A DNA stretch of 64,000 nucleotides from Xiphias gladius (Eukaryota; Chordata; Actinopteri; Istiophoriformes; Xiphiidae): contig NC_053417.1 in the NCBI RefSeq assembly GCF_016859285.1, positions 12,335,706 to 12,399,705 of the forward strand, in the 5' to 3' direction. Shown here one piece after another: positions 39,386 to 52,215 of the stretch. Under the pieces are notes generated by a model. That model saw only the letters and a program-made list of their open reading frames with translations. It was not told the origin of the DNA and ran no database searches. The translations under genes were made by a program, and so were the position numbers. Positions within the stretch are counted from its first letter, which is position 1. Every line of letters begins with the position of its first letter.

Positions 39386-40053
39386 CCAGCAACAACAGAC
39401 CACCATGTTCATCCACAGATAAACAACTTTATTCTACAGTTTCTCCACCTCCTCAACACAGTTCAGCACCACTGAAGCAGCCTCCTAAATATTTTATGTG
39501 TGGTGGCAAGTAATAATCATTAGGTGGCAGCTTGCTGATTTATACAAAGAAAGAGTTAGTTCTTTCCCTTCCTTCCAGTCTTAACATGCTCTCATTGTTT
39601 ATTTATTTTTCTTGTGTATTTGATTTTTCATTGTCTTATCAGCATTTTGTGAAGAGCAATTTTATGGGCTGGGCTGAGTGGGAAGAGCATTGCCATCAAA
39701 CCTGACCTCACTCTCAAACGTTGTACTGTTTATTGGATTTCACTGCACCTACACATTATGCAATATATTACATACCATATAGAGTAAGTACATGTCATGT
39801 ATTGCTGAAATTTTATTTGTAATGTTTGATATCAGTTTGTGCTCATAGGAAAATACACAGTTGCCATCTGTCATTACTGTATATTCAGAATAATAATGTG
39901 TCCTCTACACATGATCCCTATAGTGCCTGAAATTGGTTGTTTGTTGTTGAAAAAGGAAACTTTTTCTGTATCTATCTTAGAGTACCAGGCAGATAGTGTC
40001 TTAGACAAAAGCTCAGATGTCAAGAGTTGACAAAACTGTCCCTTTTTAAAAAA

Positions 40054-40059
40054 AATAAA
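40054..40059 (+). promoter_or_regulatory. srm: Candidate polyadenylation signal, SRM
   Basis: AATAAA 0.67 kb after the SRM stop codon. Further AATAAA copies at 40495 and 41340 are alternatives; the sequence cannot tell which is used. Confidence 0.35.
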
Positions 40060-42439
40060 TATCATCACCTTTAAAATGAGGTACATTTAATTGATACTCA
40101 GTTTTGACCATCAATGTGATATGGACTACTTTAATGTTACGGTGTTAAAATGCAAATCAAGTAAAAAATTAAGTATGACATTGGAGCTTTGTAATGCAAG
40201 GAATGTCTTTTAAGATGTGAATTCATATGCAATTCTAACTTGCAGTATTGGGTATTGACCACTGGTAGTAAGCTTGTACTGTAGTAAGCCTATATGCTTA
40301 GTCTTACTGCAGGATGCTGTTAATTTCTCTCTGAATGGAAATCTAATGTCTCAGTGTGGTTTATTTGTTTGTTGCGCTAACGTCAACCATCTTAAGTTAC
40401 TACCTATTACTTTTAAATCCACATTGAATACTTGTTGAGAAATAGTGTCATACCTGAGCAATGAATTTGTGTTTTTATAAGAATTATGAACTGTAATAAA
40501 TTGATAACATAAAATGGTTATTTGACGTGTGCATGTGCATCCATACATTGATGGGTTTACTCAGGCATATGCGTCTTTACTTTGCACGAAATGAGACCCC
40601 GACACAGGACTAAGTTTTAGTTCATTTCTGGTTTCCAAATTTGATATTGTTAGAAGCTGTGGTACTTTTGATGACAGGAAAAATATTCTGTGCCTGTCAC
40701 TCTGGATGAAGGACAGTGGAAAAAATAAGGAAGTTGTGATTTGTTCAAGGTATGTATCCTCTTATCTGATAGTTTTTGGCTCATCTTCATTGATTGCTGT
40801 ATCGCTTTCCAGCCAATGCAGGTTAATATGTGATGTGTTGTTGTTTCAGCCGCTGTTCGTTGCAAATGCGTAACCCTAATCATAGTATTGTAGGTGCTGG
40901 TAAATCAGTGCCGTGGTACTAGTCAGGTTCAAGTGCAGTTTCAGTATTTAGGCACTAGATGGCATCCTTTAATCTGTTAATGTATAAACCAGTTTTGCAT
41001 ATTGTATTGGTATATGGGGATGTATTTAATTTATGCGGTTGAAATTCACATTCAGAGGATATAACTTTATATATTAGATTTGCTTTGAATTTGAAAGAAA
41101 AGCGTCCTTGGTTTCCTTGAATTTTTCAGATCTTTTGGTGTTTTGCAATGTGAAATGTCACTGTTGCCCTCAGTTGCATCAACTCTAGTTATTCTTTTGT
41201 ATGTCCTCAGGTTTTCTAGCAAATGTGACCAACCTGCAACTACGCAGTACATTGTTGTCATGCTGCCTTTGTAGTGCATTACGGTGGCTGGACGTCATGG
41301 TGTTCTTTTTCATGAGTGTTAACAGACTGTAATATAGGAAATAAACCCTATATCCACAGTCTTACATTAAGAACACCAAAGAAGTAGCTTTGATGTTTAT
41401 GTGCTGTAACGATACACATAAAAATTGTACTGCAGTAACAGAAATTTGAAGAATAATGTGTTACTTGTCGTTTTAAACACCTTAGCTTTTAAACAAAATT
41501 TAAATGTTTCCATTGCATTTAAATAGACAGATTTACACATGTGCAGATTCACCAGTTTAACACTCCACACCAAATCTTCAGATGAGCTTTGAGTCAATAT
41601 TCCTTTGTGATCTCTTTTAGAGCGCTGTTGAGACGGTTCTGGGGGCCATACTTGAAGTAGATGTAGTGAAAACTGAGCCTTCCATGCACATCAGTAACAT
41701 CTGGGAGCACCTATATAGCAGTCGTCATGCTAACGTTTTTCAGTGTTTGAAGTCTCTAACGCAGAAACCTTTAAGAACGCCAGTTGTTGTAGATTCTCCA
41801 AACATACTGAGTTGCCAATACAGCCATTTCAACAGTCAGCTAATCTTTAGATTGGCTCCGGGCCTTCTACAGCTCAGCAGTGTATGAAAAAAATACCTCA
41901 AAAACTGTTTGGAAAGCACAACAAATCCATTAGAACATATCAACTAAGGTGTGCTGGAATATAAGTACTGTATGTTCCCTGCCAGTAGCACTGTCTACAG
42001 ACGTCAGAACAGTAAACCCAGTAAACTTTGTTAATTGTGCTATTTCAGCGATATATCTTGGAGGTTGCATTCAGCTTCTCAAACACTTGAAAATATTTTC
42101 TCTCAGACAAGAATTTATGTTTTATGTTGTAATCAGCTCTCCATAATGACTTTTGGTGAGGAGTTTACCTAATTGAGACCAGTATAATATGGCTTTACAG
42201 TAGTTTAGGAGGAACTCACAAATCTTTTTCTTTTTTAAGCCACAATATTCAGAATTATGACACATAAATGACTCTTTATGTACGTGATTTTGAATAACCT
42301 ACATATTATATCAGACAAATGCATCCTAAATTGTTTGTTATTACACTTGTATAAAGAACAGAGAAGAGCAAAAACTATAATCTATTCTTCCTCATTCATT
42401 TTTCACGTAATGTTGCAGTATATAAATCATATACAATGC

Positions 42440-43292
42440 AGCTTGAAAGACACTTGAAATTAAGCTCATGTGCCTCCCATTTCTCTTGATCATCTCTGAG
42501 AAGTCTCTACACCTTGACTGGAGTCCACCTTTGGTAAATTCAACTGATTGGACGTGATTTTGAAAGGCACACACCTGTCTATATATGGTCTCACAGCTGA
42601 CAATGCATATCAGGGCAAAAACCGAGCTGTGAGGTCAGAGAAACTGCCTGCAGAGCTCAAAGACAGGATTGTGTTGAGGCACAGATCTCGGGAAGGCTAC
42701 CAAAAATAAATGATGCTGCATTGAAGGTTCACAAGAGCACAGTGGCCTCCACAATTCGTACATGGAAGAAAGTTGGAACAACCAGGACTCTTTCTAGAGC
42801 TGGCTGCCCGTCCAAACTGAGCAGTCCGGGAGAAGGACTTTGCTAAGACTTTGGTGACCAAGAACCAGATGGTCACTCTGGCTGAGTTGACTTGAAACCA
42901 ATCAAATATCTCTCGAGAGACCTGAAAATAACTGTCCATCAACGGTCCCCATCCGATCTGACAGAGCTTGAGAGGATCTACAGAGAAGAATGACAGAAAA
43001 TCCCCGAATCCAGGTGTGCAAAGCTTGTTGCTCGAGGCTGTACTCACTGCTACAGGTGCTTCAGCTAAGTACTGAGTAAAGGGTCTGAATACTTATGTCA
43101 ATGTGATATTTTAGTTTTTCCTTTTCAATAAATTTGCAAAAAATTTTTAAATTCTGTTTTCGCCTTGTCATTAAGCAGTATTTGGTGTAGATTGATGAAA
43201 GGAAATGAATTTAAATGATTTTAGCAAAAGGCTGCAACATAACAAAATGTGAATAAAGTTAAGGGGTCTGAATACTTTCTGAATTCACTGTA
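42440..43292 (+). mobile_element. Tc1-like transposon relic, internally deleted
   Basis: The 5' part has GGAGTCCACCTTTGGTAAAT, CACACACCTGTCTATATATG and ACAGGATTGTGTTGAGGCAC. Then come the transposase start region (GTTGGAACAACCAGGACTCT) and, after a large deletion, the end (GAGAGGATCTACAGAGAAGA). The right inverted end is GGGGTCTGAATACTTTCTGA followed by ATTCACTGTA. The left terminal repeat is not recognisable. About 850 bases remain of a normal 1.6 kb; stops and deletions leave no working transposase. Confidence 0.85.
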
Positions 43293-44242
43293 AACGCTGT
43301 CCAAGGAAAAATCTCCAGAGAATATTGTGCAGGAAGGACTTGGTTGAGAGAAGAAAACTAACTAACTAATGTACTCATTTGTAAATGTTGACTGGTAGCT
43401 GAAAATGATTTCTCACTAGTTGAATCCAAACAGTTTAGTCTATAGTGTGAATTTAACTGAACAGTAGCTAACTTGAATATATTTGCACTCTCAAAGTTTT
43501 GCTTTTAATTCAAAAATGCAAACAAATTTCTGTTAGATGTAATCTGCCCAATTGTCCATGTCAGTGCAGACTTAAGTAAACCATCAACTCCATCATACAT
43601 CTGGAACTAAATTGCTGAAGAAGATTTGCTGCTTCTTTTTTTTTTTTAAAGCTATGTTTACTCCACTAGGTTTGTGATGTGCATTTCCTGAAGTCACGGT
43701 GAGTGTCAGACTGTTCAATTGTAATCTGTAGGTGTCGGAGAGGCAGTTATAAGCACTGTGACAGGAATCATAAGTTGACAGAAGTAGAGTGCTAAACACT
43801 GGGATGCGTAGGTGATCAACGATAAGTCTGCCTGTGATCAGTTTGTATTTTTTTTTTTTTTTTTTGGATTGCGGGTACAGGGACCATTTTATTTTGAGTG
43901 TTAAGGAGGGTTGGAGTACATTCGTTGATGTCACACAGTTGATCAGCTGTGGAATTGTTTGTCCACCTGCCTGAAGAAGTCTTGTTTGAGACTGTCTATC
44001 ATAACTGCCAATACATTAGTTACATGTTGATGTCAAAACCTGGTTTTAGCCCAATGACACTGTCTCCTGCAGATGTTTCCTCTGTTAATCACATGAACAC
44101 AACCACCACATCATTTGTCAAAAAGGTTGAATGTTCAATGGTTCCATTTGTTTTGTCCTGACCCCTTCATCTCTCCTCCTCTTCCACACTCACATACACA
44201 TCCTCTGCTCCAAAACACACGCACACATACACCCTCCACCCT

Positions 44243-44303
44243 TCCGTCATACACCCCCCCACCGCCTACGTCAGTGGCAGACAGGGGGAGAGGCGTATAA
44301 AAG
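44243..44303 (+). promoter_or_regulatory. cort: Somatostatin-type core promoter: CRE-like half-sites and TATA box
   Basis: TATAAAAG at 44296-44303, 234 bases before the start codon. CTACGTCA at 44266-44273 keeps the CGTCA half of the cAMP-response element about 22 bases upstream of the TATA box, and a second CGTCA lies at 44245-44249. Mammalian somatostatin genes carry a CREB-bound CRE just upstream of the TATA box, so the arrangement matches the family. Confidence 0.6.
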
Positions 44304-44536
44304 AGTGAGGGACTTTGGAGGTAGAGCAGAAGAAACATCTGTGGTTTCCAAATCTTGTGACCAGCTGCCACCAACTGCACTGCCCTGTCTCCATCACCCT
44401 CCTCTGGATCTCTGGCTAGTCTGAGCTGCTCAGAACCTTGCTCTCCAACAAACCCACACTCACACACTCCTTTCTCTGTGAGCCTTCTGCTCCTGTGACC
44501 GTAGCTCTGGTCCGTCACCTGCACTCCTGTCACAGC

Positions 44537-45193
44537 ATGCAGTTCCTGGTGGTGTTAGCAACTCTCATGGGGGTTCTGTTCAGCGTTAGAGCAGCCTCTG
44601 TGCTTCCTGTGGAGGATAGGAGCCCCATCCATTTGAACAGGGTAAGGAGATTATTATTGTTCATGGGAAAACTTCTCTTAATTTCAGCTTTTATTGTTGA
44701 TAGACTGATCTATTTTTTTGGTGGGGAAAAAATGTTTGACTAGTTAGAATTTTTAAAAAGAATATCTGAACTTTTCCTATTTCCTATTCCTTTTCCTACA
44801 GTTTTTGATTCTTCCTGTGAATTCACACCCAATTAAATGGGAAAAGTGAAAATCAATCATTCTTGAGTTTCCCTGTAAGATAAATGCAAGATATTAAATT
44901 TTCACATTTTTCCATGATCTAGTCTCCTTAATAATATATTCTCCTCGTTTCTGATCTTTGGTCAGGAGCTAAGCAAAGAGCGCAAGGAGCTGATCCTAAA
45001 GCTGGTGTCTGGCTTGTTGGATGGAGCTCTGGACAACAACATGCTGCCGGGGGAAGCGGCACCTGTGGATCTTGAGGAGCCGCTGGAGTCTCGTCTGGAG
45101 GAGAGGGCTGTCTACAACAGGCTATCACTGCCTCAGCGCGACCGCAAAGCGCCGTGTAAAAACTTCTTCTGGAAAACTTTCACCTCCTGCTAA
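44537..45193 (+). CDS. cort: Preprosomatostatin of cortistatin/SS2 type ([Pro2]-somatostatin-14)
   Basis: Secreted neuropeptide precursor acting through somatostatin receptors. Two exons, 44537-44641 and 44966-45193, joined in phase 0: 333 nt, 110 residues. Residues 1 to about 19 form a signal peptide (MQFLVVLATLMGVLFSVRA). The pro-region carries the helical family motif KERKELILKLVSGLLDG. The C-terminus is RK followed by APCKNFFWKTFTSC, the cyclic tetradecapeptide with both cysteines and the FWKT receptor motif, with Pro in place of Gly at position 2. A single Arg (EER) precedes AVYN exactly 28 residues before the end, so a 28-residue product is also plausible. The single intron in the pro-region is the family layout. 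The name cort rests on Pro2 and on linkage to SRM/EXOSC10/MASP2 (human CORT is in 1p36.22); fish databases may call it sst2 or somatostatin-2. Confidence 0.93.
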
Positions 45194-45421
45194 CAGTGCC
45201 CCAAACCCCCCAGCTCTGCCTGCCTACTGTACTCCCTCCCTCTCCAGCTCCACATGAACTGTAGTTGACCTCAGCTGTACATATCGTCTACACCTGTCAG
45301 ACATGCAGCATCGATGGACTACACTGAGACATTGTGTCTGCTTGAATATTAATTATTTATGTATCTATTTATGTACACAATGTATGTATTTATGTATGTA
45401 ACAGTTTCTTTTAGGGTTGAC

Positions 45422-45427
45422 AATAAA
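45422..45427 (+). promoter_or_regulatory. cort: Polyadenylation signal AATAAA, somatostatin gene
   Basis: First AATAAA after the stop codon, 229 bases downstream, following an AT-rich tract with repeated TATTTATGTA. It gives a 3' UTR of normal length for a peptide-hormone mRNA. Confidence 0.6.
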
Positions 45428-48400
45428 GCATGGATATAATATTTGAGATGGTAATAACAGTTAATTGATTTTGCAAATTTTTCAGAAAAAGAAAGGGTCA
45501 TATTTGCTGCTTCTACAATATAAATGCAAAGTCAGATTTCATTTCACTTTTAATATGATTAGAACATTGACTGCACTAAAAATTGTGGAAATATTCTATG
45601 ATAGTTAAATAGTTTGCCATTATTACACAAATATATTTCTACATCTACTAAAAACCAAGGTGTAGTCGTAAATGGCACACGGATACAGGATGAGGATGCA
45701 ATTTTTCGACTTCCTTATTGAAAGTCAATCATTATTCAGTGCTGCTCTTAAAAGGTAACAGAGCATAGCTCATAATGTGTGTATCTTACTTATTCTGCTT
45801 GGTAATTGTTACAAATAAAAAATGCTCAAGGGGAAAGAAACATTGCCCCGTGTGTAAGAAAACAGATTCCAAGAAAGAGGAACTAAAATAAAAATAAAAA
45901 TCCCACAATTAATAAAAATTGTACAATTACTAGATTAAATCCAAATAATGAGGTAGTGCATAAAGGCCTTACAAATAGAAATATATATAAAAATATATTT
46001 ATATACTCAACTTTGTGGTGAGAATCCGCAATGTGCAAGAATTGTACATGTCTTTGTATTTTTTATTAGTTGCCAGACAGTGGATCTTATTAATTCCTAG
46101 TCACAGGTTGTGGGTGATGGTTAAGTAACTTATCACAGGTTGTTAAACCTGTCAGTAAGACAGGAAAGTGGCTTCCCTGTGTTCACTCAATGCTTTCCTT
46201 TGACAGCAGCTATAGTGCATGTAGTCTGGAAGGTGGAAAACTGTCGTACAATAAAACAGTGAGAACATTTTCGAAATGACAGGTTTAAAGATGAGTGCCG
46301 GTCAAAAAAAGATGTGCAGTGTTGATAGCAATCTGACCTCACAGTTTGATTGTGAAAGCACAGACAAGGCTGCTGTTCCATATTGAGATAATGAAGTGTT
46401 CCCCATGTGACCCTATCAACCCAGTTTTCGATTCTCGCAGCAAACAAGATCCTGCGCTGGCTACCGGCGGCTCAGTTCTCAATCAGACACACTACAATTA
46501 CCACACGCTCTCATAGCCGTCCTGGCATGTATGACCACTGTGACATGTGTGTTTCTCAACCACTTAGTGAGGTAGAGAGGTGCTGGCAACAATCAAATAT
46601 TGACTTTCAAGCTGGGCCCACAGTCCCCATTAATGAAATGATGGATTTCATATGGTAAATTACATGCAGGTGAAATATACTGCTGTACTGTATGAGCCAG
46701 TTCAAATAATTAGTGCTTTTTTAAATAGTTCAATGAACAGCCAATCGTACAACTGAGCAAAAACTAACAAACAAAACCGTGAACACCGCTTTGCAGTAAA
46801 TAGAGGACTACTAAATAATGGAAGGGAAATGGCTGACAACCATAAGAGGACTTTCACAACATTATTTAGGTCTCTGTGTGTGAAATAATATATAACAAAA
46901 CTCTCTGGCACTTCTTTATATTATATACTAACTCCTTTACTGGATCTGACTTAGAATAAAAAGTGGCATTTCGTTGATCAGGTCAAGGTGTGTGTGTGAG
47001 AAAACCGGCAATGCGGAATTTAATCCATCGCTTAGCAGAGGTTTGGGGCATTAATCAAATGAAAGTCTTACAGTGAAATGTGTGAATTCTTAAATAACAC
47101 ACAATAAAGTACCACCAAAGGAGTCCACAGAAATCCTTCACAGCGAAAGATAAAGCTCAGAGAAAAGCTTTAGTTTTCATTCCCCCTTTGCAGCTGGGTT
47201 ACTGTCTTTCATCTTCCTGAACAGGATGAATAGCAGGTAATGACTCATAAATATACTTGTTTCACAGGTGCTGCAAAGACATGAGTTAACATGGGTTTAC
47301 AGTACTGATTCAATGACAGGTGGTACATTATAGGCCATGGTGATGACATTTTTTCCTTTTATTGCCATTGTATACATGTTTGAGAAAAGTTTTTCAATGA
47401 TCCATCCTAGTTTTGATTGAAAAAAGACAATGCAAAATCTCCTTAAAACAGCACTTGATGGTGAGTTACAGTTCCACAAATTTCAAAGCAAAGTAATTAC
47501 ATGGTTCGTGCAGCCGCTGGGAACTCTGCACTGTTGCTCCCTTTGACGATGCTGAATAAACAAAGGCTCCTATGGACTTACTTGATTACAGTTCATCACA
47601 AAGTATCTTTCATTTGTGAAATAAAAAGAACCATATCAAAATGACTCATTTCCAGGTTTACAACTTGTGGGAGAATATCTAGACTGTCTTATGCCAGAAT
47701 AAAAGAAACAATCTGTTTAAAGAATAGACAAAAAAATAAATAAATGTGGAAAAACAAAAATATTTCTACTCCGAAAAACACAGGACCTGATACCAATCAG
47801 TATCTGTGGGGCTGAGATAACACAAAACAATTTGATGTCAATAAAGGTGCTGTCCACTCCTGACTTTATGCCCCTGGGCTTAAATGAGCATGCATGGGAG
47901 CAACATCAAAGCTGATGCCTGCAAGCAAAGTATTTTATTGGCTTTCCTTTTGATCTGAAGGAGGAGGGAAGGGAGTGCTCAGGCCTAACTGTGTAATTCA
48001 AATTTAAATGTGACCTCATATGTGCCGGTGTTTAAGAATAACAAAGAATTAGGTTTTGTTGGTGCTCCTCATAGGAGGAAAAAGCAACTTCAAAGTGAAC
48101 CCACCATGGTTACATAAATGCAGAGAATAGCTGTAAGCTTTATGGGATGTGACTGTATAGTATTGTATTATTATTTATATTGTACATGATATATGGTTCA
48201 TGATTTATGGCTATTTCATGTTGGAAAATTTGATCTCTCAGTGCAAAAGAAGTGACCATAAGTCATCTGGGGAATAACTTCTTTTGATCAAAATTAGACT
48301 GGTAAATATGCACATCTACAAATACATATTAACATACTGTATCAAAAAAGCACTGGTGGACATCTAGTAAAGAAAAATATTTCCAAAGCATCTTAGGTCA

Positions 48401-51400
48401 TTAATTAGACAATAGACAAAGATCCTCATTTGAATGTTTGCTTAAATCCATTAATCAGTATTTTCATTAACATTTAATCAAGTCACTACACCGATCAGCC
48501 ATGGTTTTACTGTTTTGGCTGATTGGTGTATGTGTAATGTGAAAGAGGTCAGTTGTAGAGACAAAACCACAGAGAATTATCATTCAACTCTGCAGTTATA
48601 CTGAGCTTTTTAGCCTGTTTTAGATCATTGTTTTGATTTTCTGGCCCACAGACTTTTTTGTAAGGTTCATTCTCACCATTTTGTCAACCCTGTTTCCAGT
48701 GACAGCAGGCAGCTGTCAGGCTCTAAAACCTCTATACACTACCTGCTCAACACCAAACAGTATTTAGCAGCTAGCTAGTTAAGAAAGTGTACTATTTAAT
48801 AAGTTAAATAGACAAACATTTTTCTCAGGAGTTAATGGAGACCAAAACAGAGCTATCACGAGATTTTCAGGTGTCCAGAAACTCCATATGAATACTCATG
48901 TTGCTATGTATCTACTGGATGTAGATACATCCATCCATACAACCATTTCCTAATACGCTAAATTGATAACAATTTTAGAAAATGATGTCATGAGTTTTCT
49001 GCCCCTTAGTGGGCAAAAATCAATTCATGCAGCTTGTAAGTCCTGGTCACATCAGCATTTAAAACTGCTAAAAGTCATGTGATTTCAGATAATTTCCATG
49101 CAAATGCCATGAAATTGTTTGTGTCAAGTTAAACTTTGGTGTAGGATTTGCCATGTTCATGTCACATGGGAGAGGGTACTGACGGGGAAGATTCCCATGT
49201 TCAGGACTTGCAAGCATCGACATCGTCGAATTCAAGATGGCAGCTGTCCGTCCTCTTGAACCACAACTCCTAACTCATTACTGACGATTCCAGCTGTCTT
49301 AATGAATAAGCACTAACAAACAAAATAGAAGAACACAAACGCTAGCTACACTTCTTCAAAGAACGTCATACAACCAAGCAAGCAAATTGCTAAAAAGACA
49401 ATACTAATGGCTGATTGTTCAATATAGCACTCTATCTATTATATTTAACAAAAGACTTTTGTGGCACTTCCAAAATATCAGAACTTTCAGAAAACTGGAC
49501 TTTCCCAGTCATTTGAATGTTGACTATCATTACTGAAACTGGTATTTACGGTAACTCTGATATGATATGAACGCATTGGACCCACAAATTTTTGCCATTG
49601 CCATTGAATAGCAAGCAGTCTTGACAGTGCTAACCGCGGAAGGGATGGAGAATCGGACAGACCAAAATGGAGGAAGCTATCATAGCTAATTAGCTGGGTT
49701 AGACTATCCAGTTTTACGTAATCTCTCTCTGTCAGAGTATTAACAGCTTCATAAAAGGGCAATGGTTGGCAGACAGTTATGAGACAGGAGTGGATGATAC
49801 AAATACATAAATTAATAAACTGTATGAACTTATCGTCCCTTCAGCAACTGAGCTATGCTTACAAGCCGTCTTTTCCCTATTCAATGATTTTTTCTTGAAC
49901 TGAATGTGAACACTGGGTTTAACACTAGTTCTGTGGGTATAGTCACTACTTAACCAAGACTCTAGAACCAATTATTTTGCAGGTGCACAGATTAAAGCCC
50001 CTGTACCACTTGTATCACTGTAAAAGTTGTGTTTTAGAAAAGTTCATAGCATTGGCCAGGAGTCTCCACGTTACTTAGAATTATATTTGCACAGCCAGAC
50101 TAGAGGGGAGTGAAGAGATTTCATCTGTCTATGATGATTTCACTGTCACGGCTATCACCAAATTGATTATTTCTGAGAGCACAGAGGAATCTTGATTGAC
50201 GTTACACATATTGTATGTCAAAATGATTTACTGTATTATTCTAGAAATGTACTCAATATCTTACTTCTTATAAAGATGTTATCTATAAATACATATAATT
50301 TTTGATAATTTCATCTTCAGTGTAAGCTGTGTCAGCCTCACTGACACATGATAACTGTGTTTGTCTCTGTATTTCACAGATGTCAGAACTCATTTTCATC
50401 CGGCACTAGTGAAAATTTAGAAACGGTTAACATCAAACGGTCCCCTAACCTGGCCTCAATCGGTCAAGACAGGCCAAATTAACACCCGGTGCTCGGCTGA
50501 TGCCTCTGAGGAAAGGTGTTAACAGGCAGGTTGTGTGACGATTCCCGGCTGAAAGATAGGTCTTCTGTGGACAACAAATGCTATCAACAAAGACTCATGC
50601 TGAAAAAATCATGTACATAAAAGGGACTGGAATGATCTTTTGAAATGAAATATTTTACAGATTCAGCCCACTGCATCTGTGCCGTGTCATCAAAGCATGT
50701 ATTTTCAGTGATTCGGTGTGTGTCCAATAAGTTGGAAATATAAAACAACATAACCGTATCGATTTTACATTGTAGCTGAAAAAAAAGAAAAGAAATTACA
50801 TTATACAGTAGGTGTACATGGGTTTGTTTTAAAAACAGAGATGGAATTTCTGTGCAGTCCATAGACGTCTACTTGTAGTTTATTAACCCAGCCACTCTGG
50901 ACACTGCGCCTGCAGCAGCCTTATTCATCTGTCAGCCAGGCTCAATTTGTTTAGTTGTGACATTTTAGATAGGTAGTATCCAGAGCGCTGAAAAAATGCA
51001 GTATGGTTGACTAGCTGAGGCATTTTGAAGTAAAATAAATATATAAGTAACCATTTTTTAAAAATGTTCTACGGAAAGGTCCAGTAGGAATAATGGACCC
51101 GTGTCTCTCTGTATGCGACAGGTTTGCTATACTCTGTTGAGAGATCATTAGTGCCTTTTCAGAAGGGATTCTCCTCTATTCAGTTGAAAGTAATAAAATT
51201 TCATGTCTTCCTGCTGCTGGTGAGTATCAAGATTTGAGCATAAGTAAAAATTTGTAGGTGTTGATAAACTGGCAACCTGCTGTTTGTGATTAAATAAATT
51301 ATGCTTTTCGAAGGCATCATAAAAAGATACTTCACCAGAAATGTGGGGTCTTTGACCACTGAATGATGTCCATAATCGACAGAGCAAAGCATTCTAGCAC

Positions 51401-51964
51401 ACAAAACACACAGGCTAAAGTGTCTCTGATGTATTTCTCCCCAAAGAGTCCTCCTGTTTGGGGAGCACCGATGGGAATGGAGAGATTGTTTTCCCCAGCA
51501 GGGCCTAATGATGCCTGATGGCTTATTCAGCTTCCCAGTGCCAGCGCTAAAAGCTGATCATTATAGTCCCCTCTGCTCTTTCAGTGCTAAAGCCGTGGCT
51601 CAGAAAATGAGCTGCCACTGGCATGAGGAAGGGATGCAGCACGCTGGTCACTATAGTCACCGTGTTCATTCTGGATGCCACTGGGCACGTCTGTGGTGTG
51701 AAAATAAAACACAGGTTTTCAAGGATCTAGTTATTTTTTTTTTTTTACCAAAAGTTATTTATTTATTGTACCAAAAAGTAGCTTAAGTCTTAAACTAGGT
51801 CTCATTAGTGCTCTGACGATGACAACTATTTCTTGAGTTTTTGGGGTTGTTTTTTTTTTCCTTCACAGTGTAATTAGGACTACCAGTAAAAAATTAATAT
51901 ATAAAAATAAAAAATAAAAAGGTTTTGACTAGATTCTCCCCAATGCCTGTATCAGAACAAGGGT

Positions 51965-52215
51965 AAAAGTCTACAGCCATGCTAGCAGCTCTGTGAGGCT
52001 CTATGTAGGCACAGTGGTGCTTTGAGCTAAATGCAAACGTCAGCGTGCTAACATGCTCACAATGACATTGTGCTGATGTTTAACAGGTGTAACGTTTACC
52101 ATAATCACCATCTTAGTTTAGCGTTAGAATGCTCAACATTTGCCAATTCGCTGGAAATGTCATCAGTTTTGCAGGTATGCAGTCATAATCCAAAGTATTG
52201 AACAAATTAAAATTT
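51965..52215. repeat. Interspersed fish repeat (GCTAACATGCT type)
   Basis: Contains GGCACAGTGGTGCTTTGAGC, TAAATGCAAACGTCAGCGTG, CTAACATGCTCACAATGACA, ACCATCTTAGTTTAGCGTTA and TCATCAGTTTTGCAGGTATG in the order of a very common teleost repeat. Noncoding. Confidence 0.6.

Larger units (their letters stand above)
39386..44242. other. SRM 3' region and intergenic DNA
   Basis: Probable SRM 3' UTR with several AATAAA candidates (40054, 40495, 41340), AT-rich DNA, and the Tc1-like relic at 42440-43292. Runs of T/A near 43635 and 43845-43866. No further gene found. Confidence 0.55.

Noticed and set aside
44135-44533. 132-codon minus-strand ORF
   Set aside because: Overlaps the somatostatin promoter and 5' UTR; no domain, composition driven by CA/CT-rich leader.
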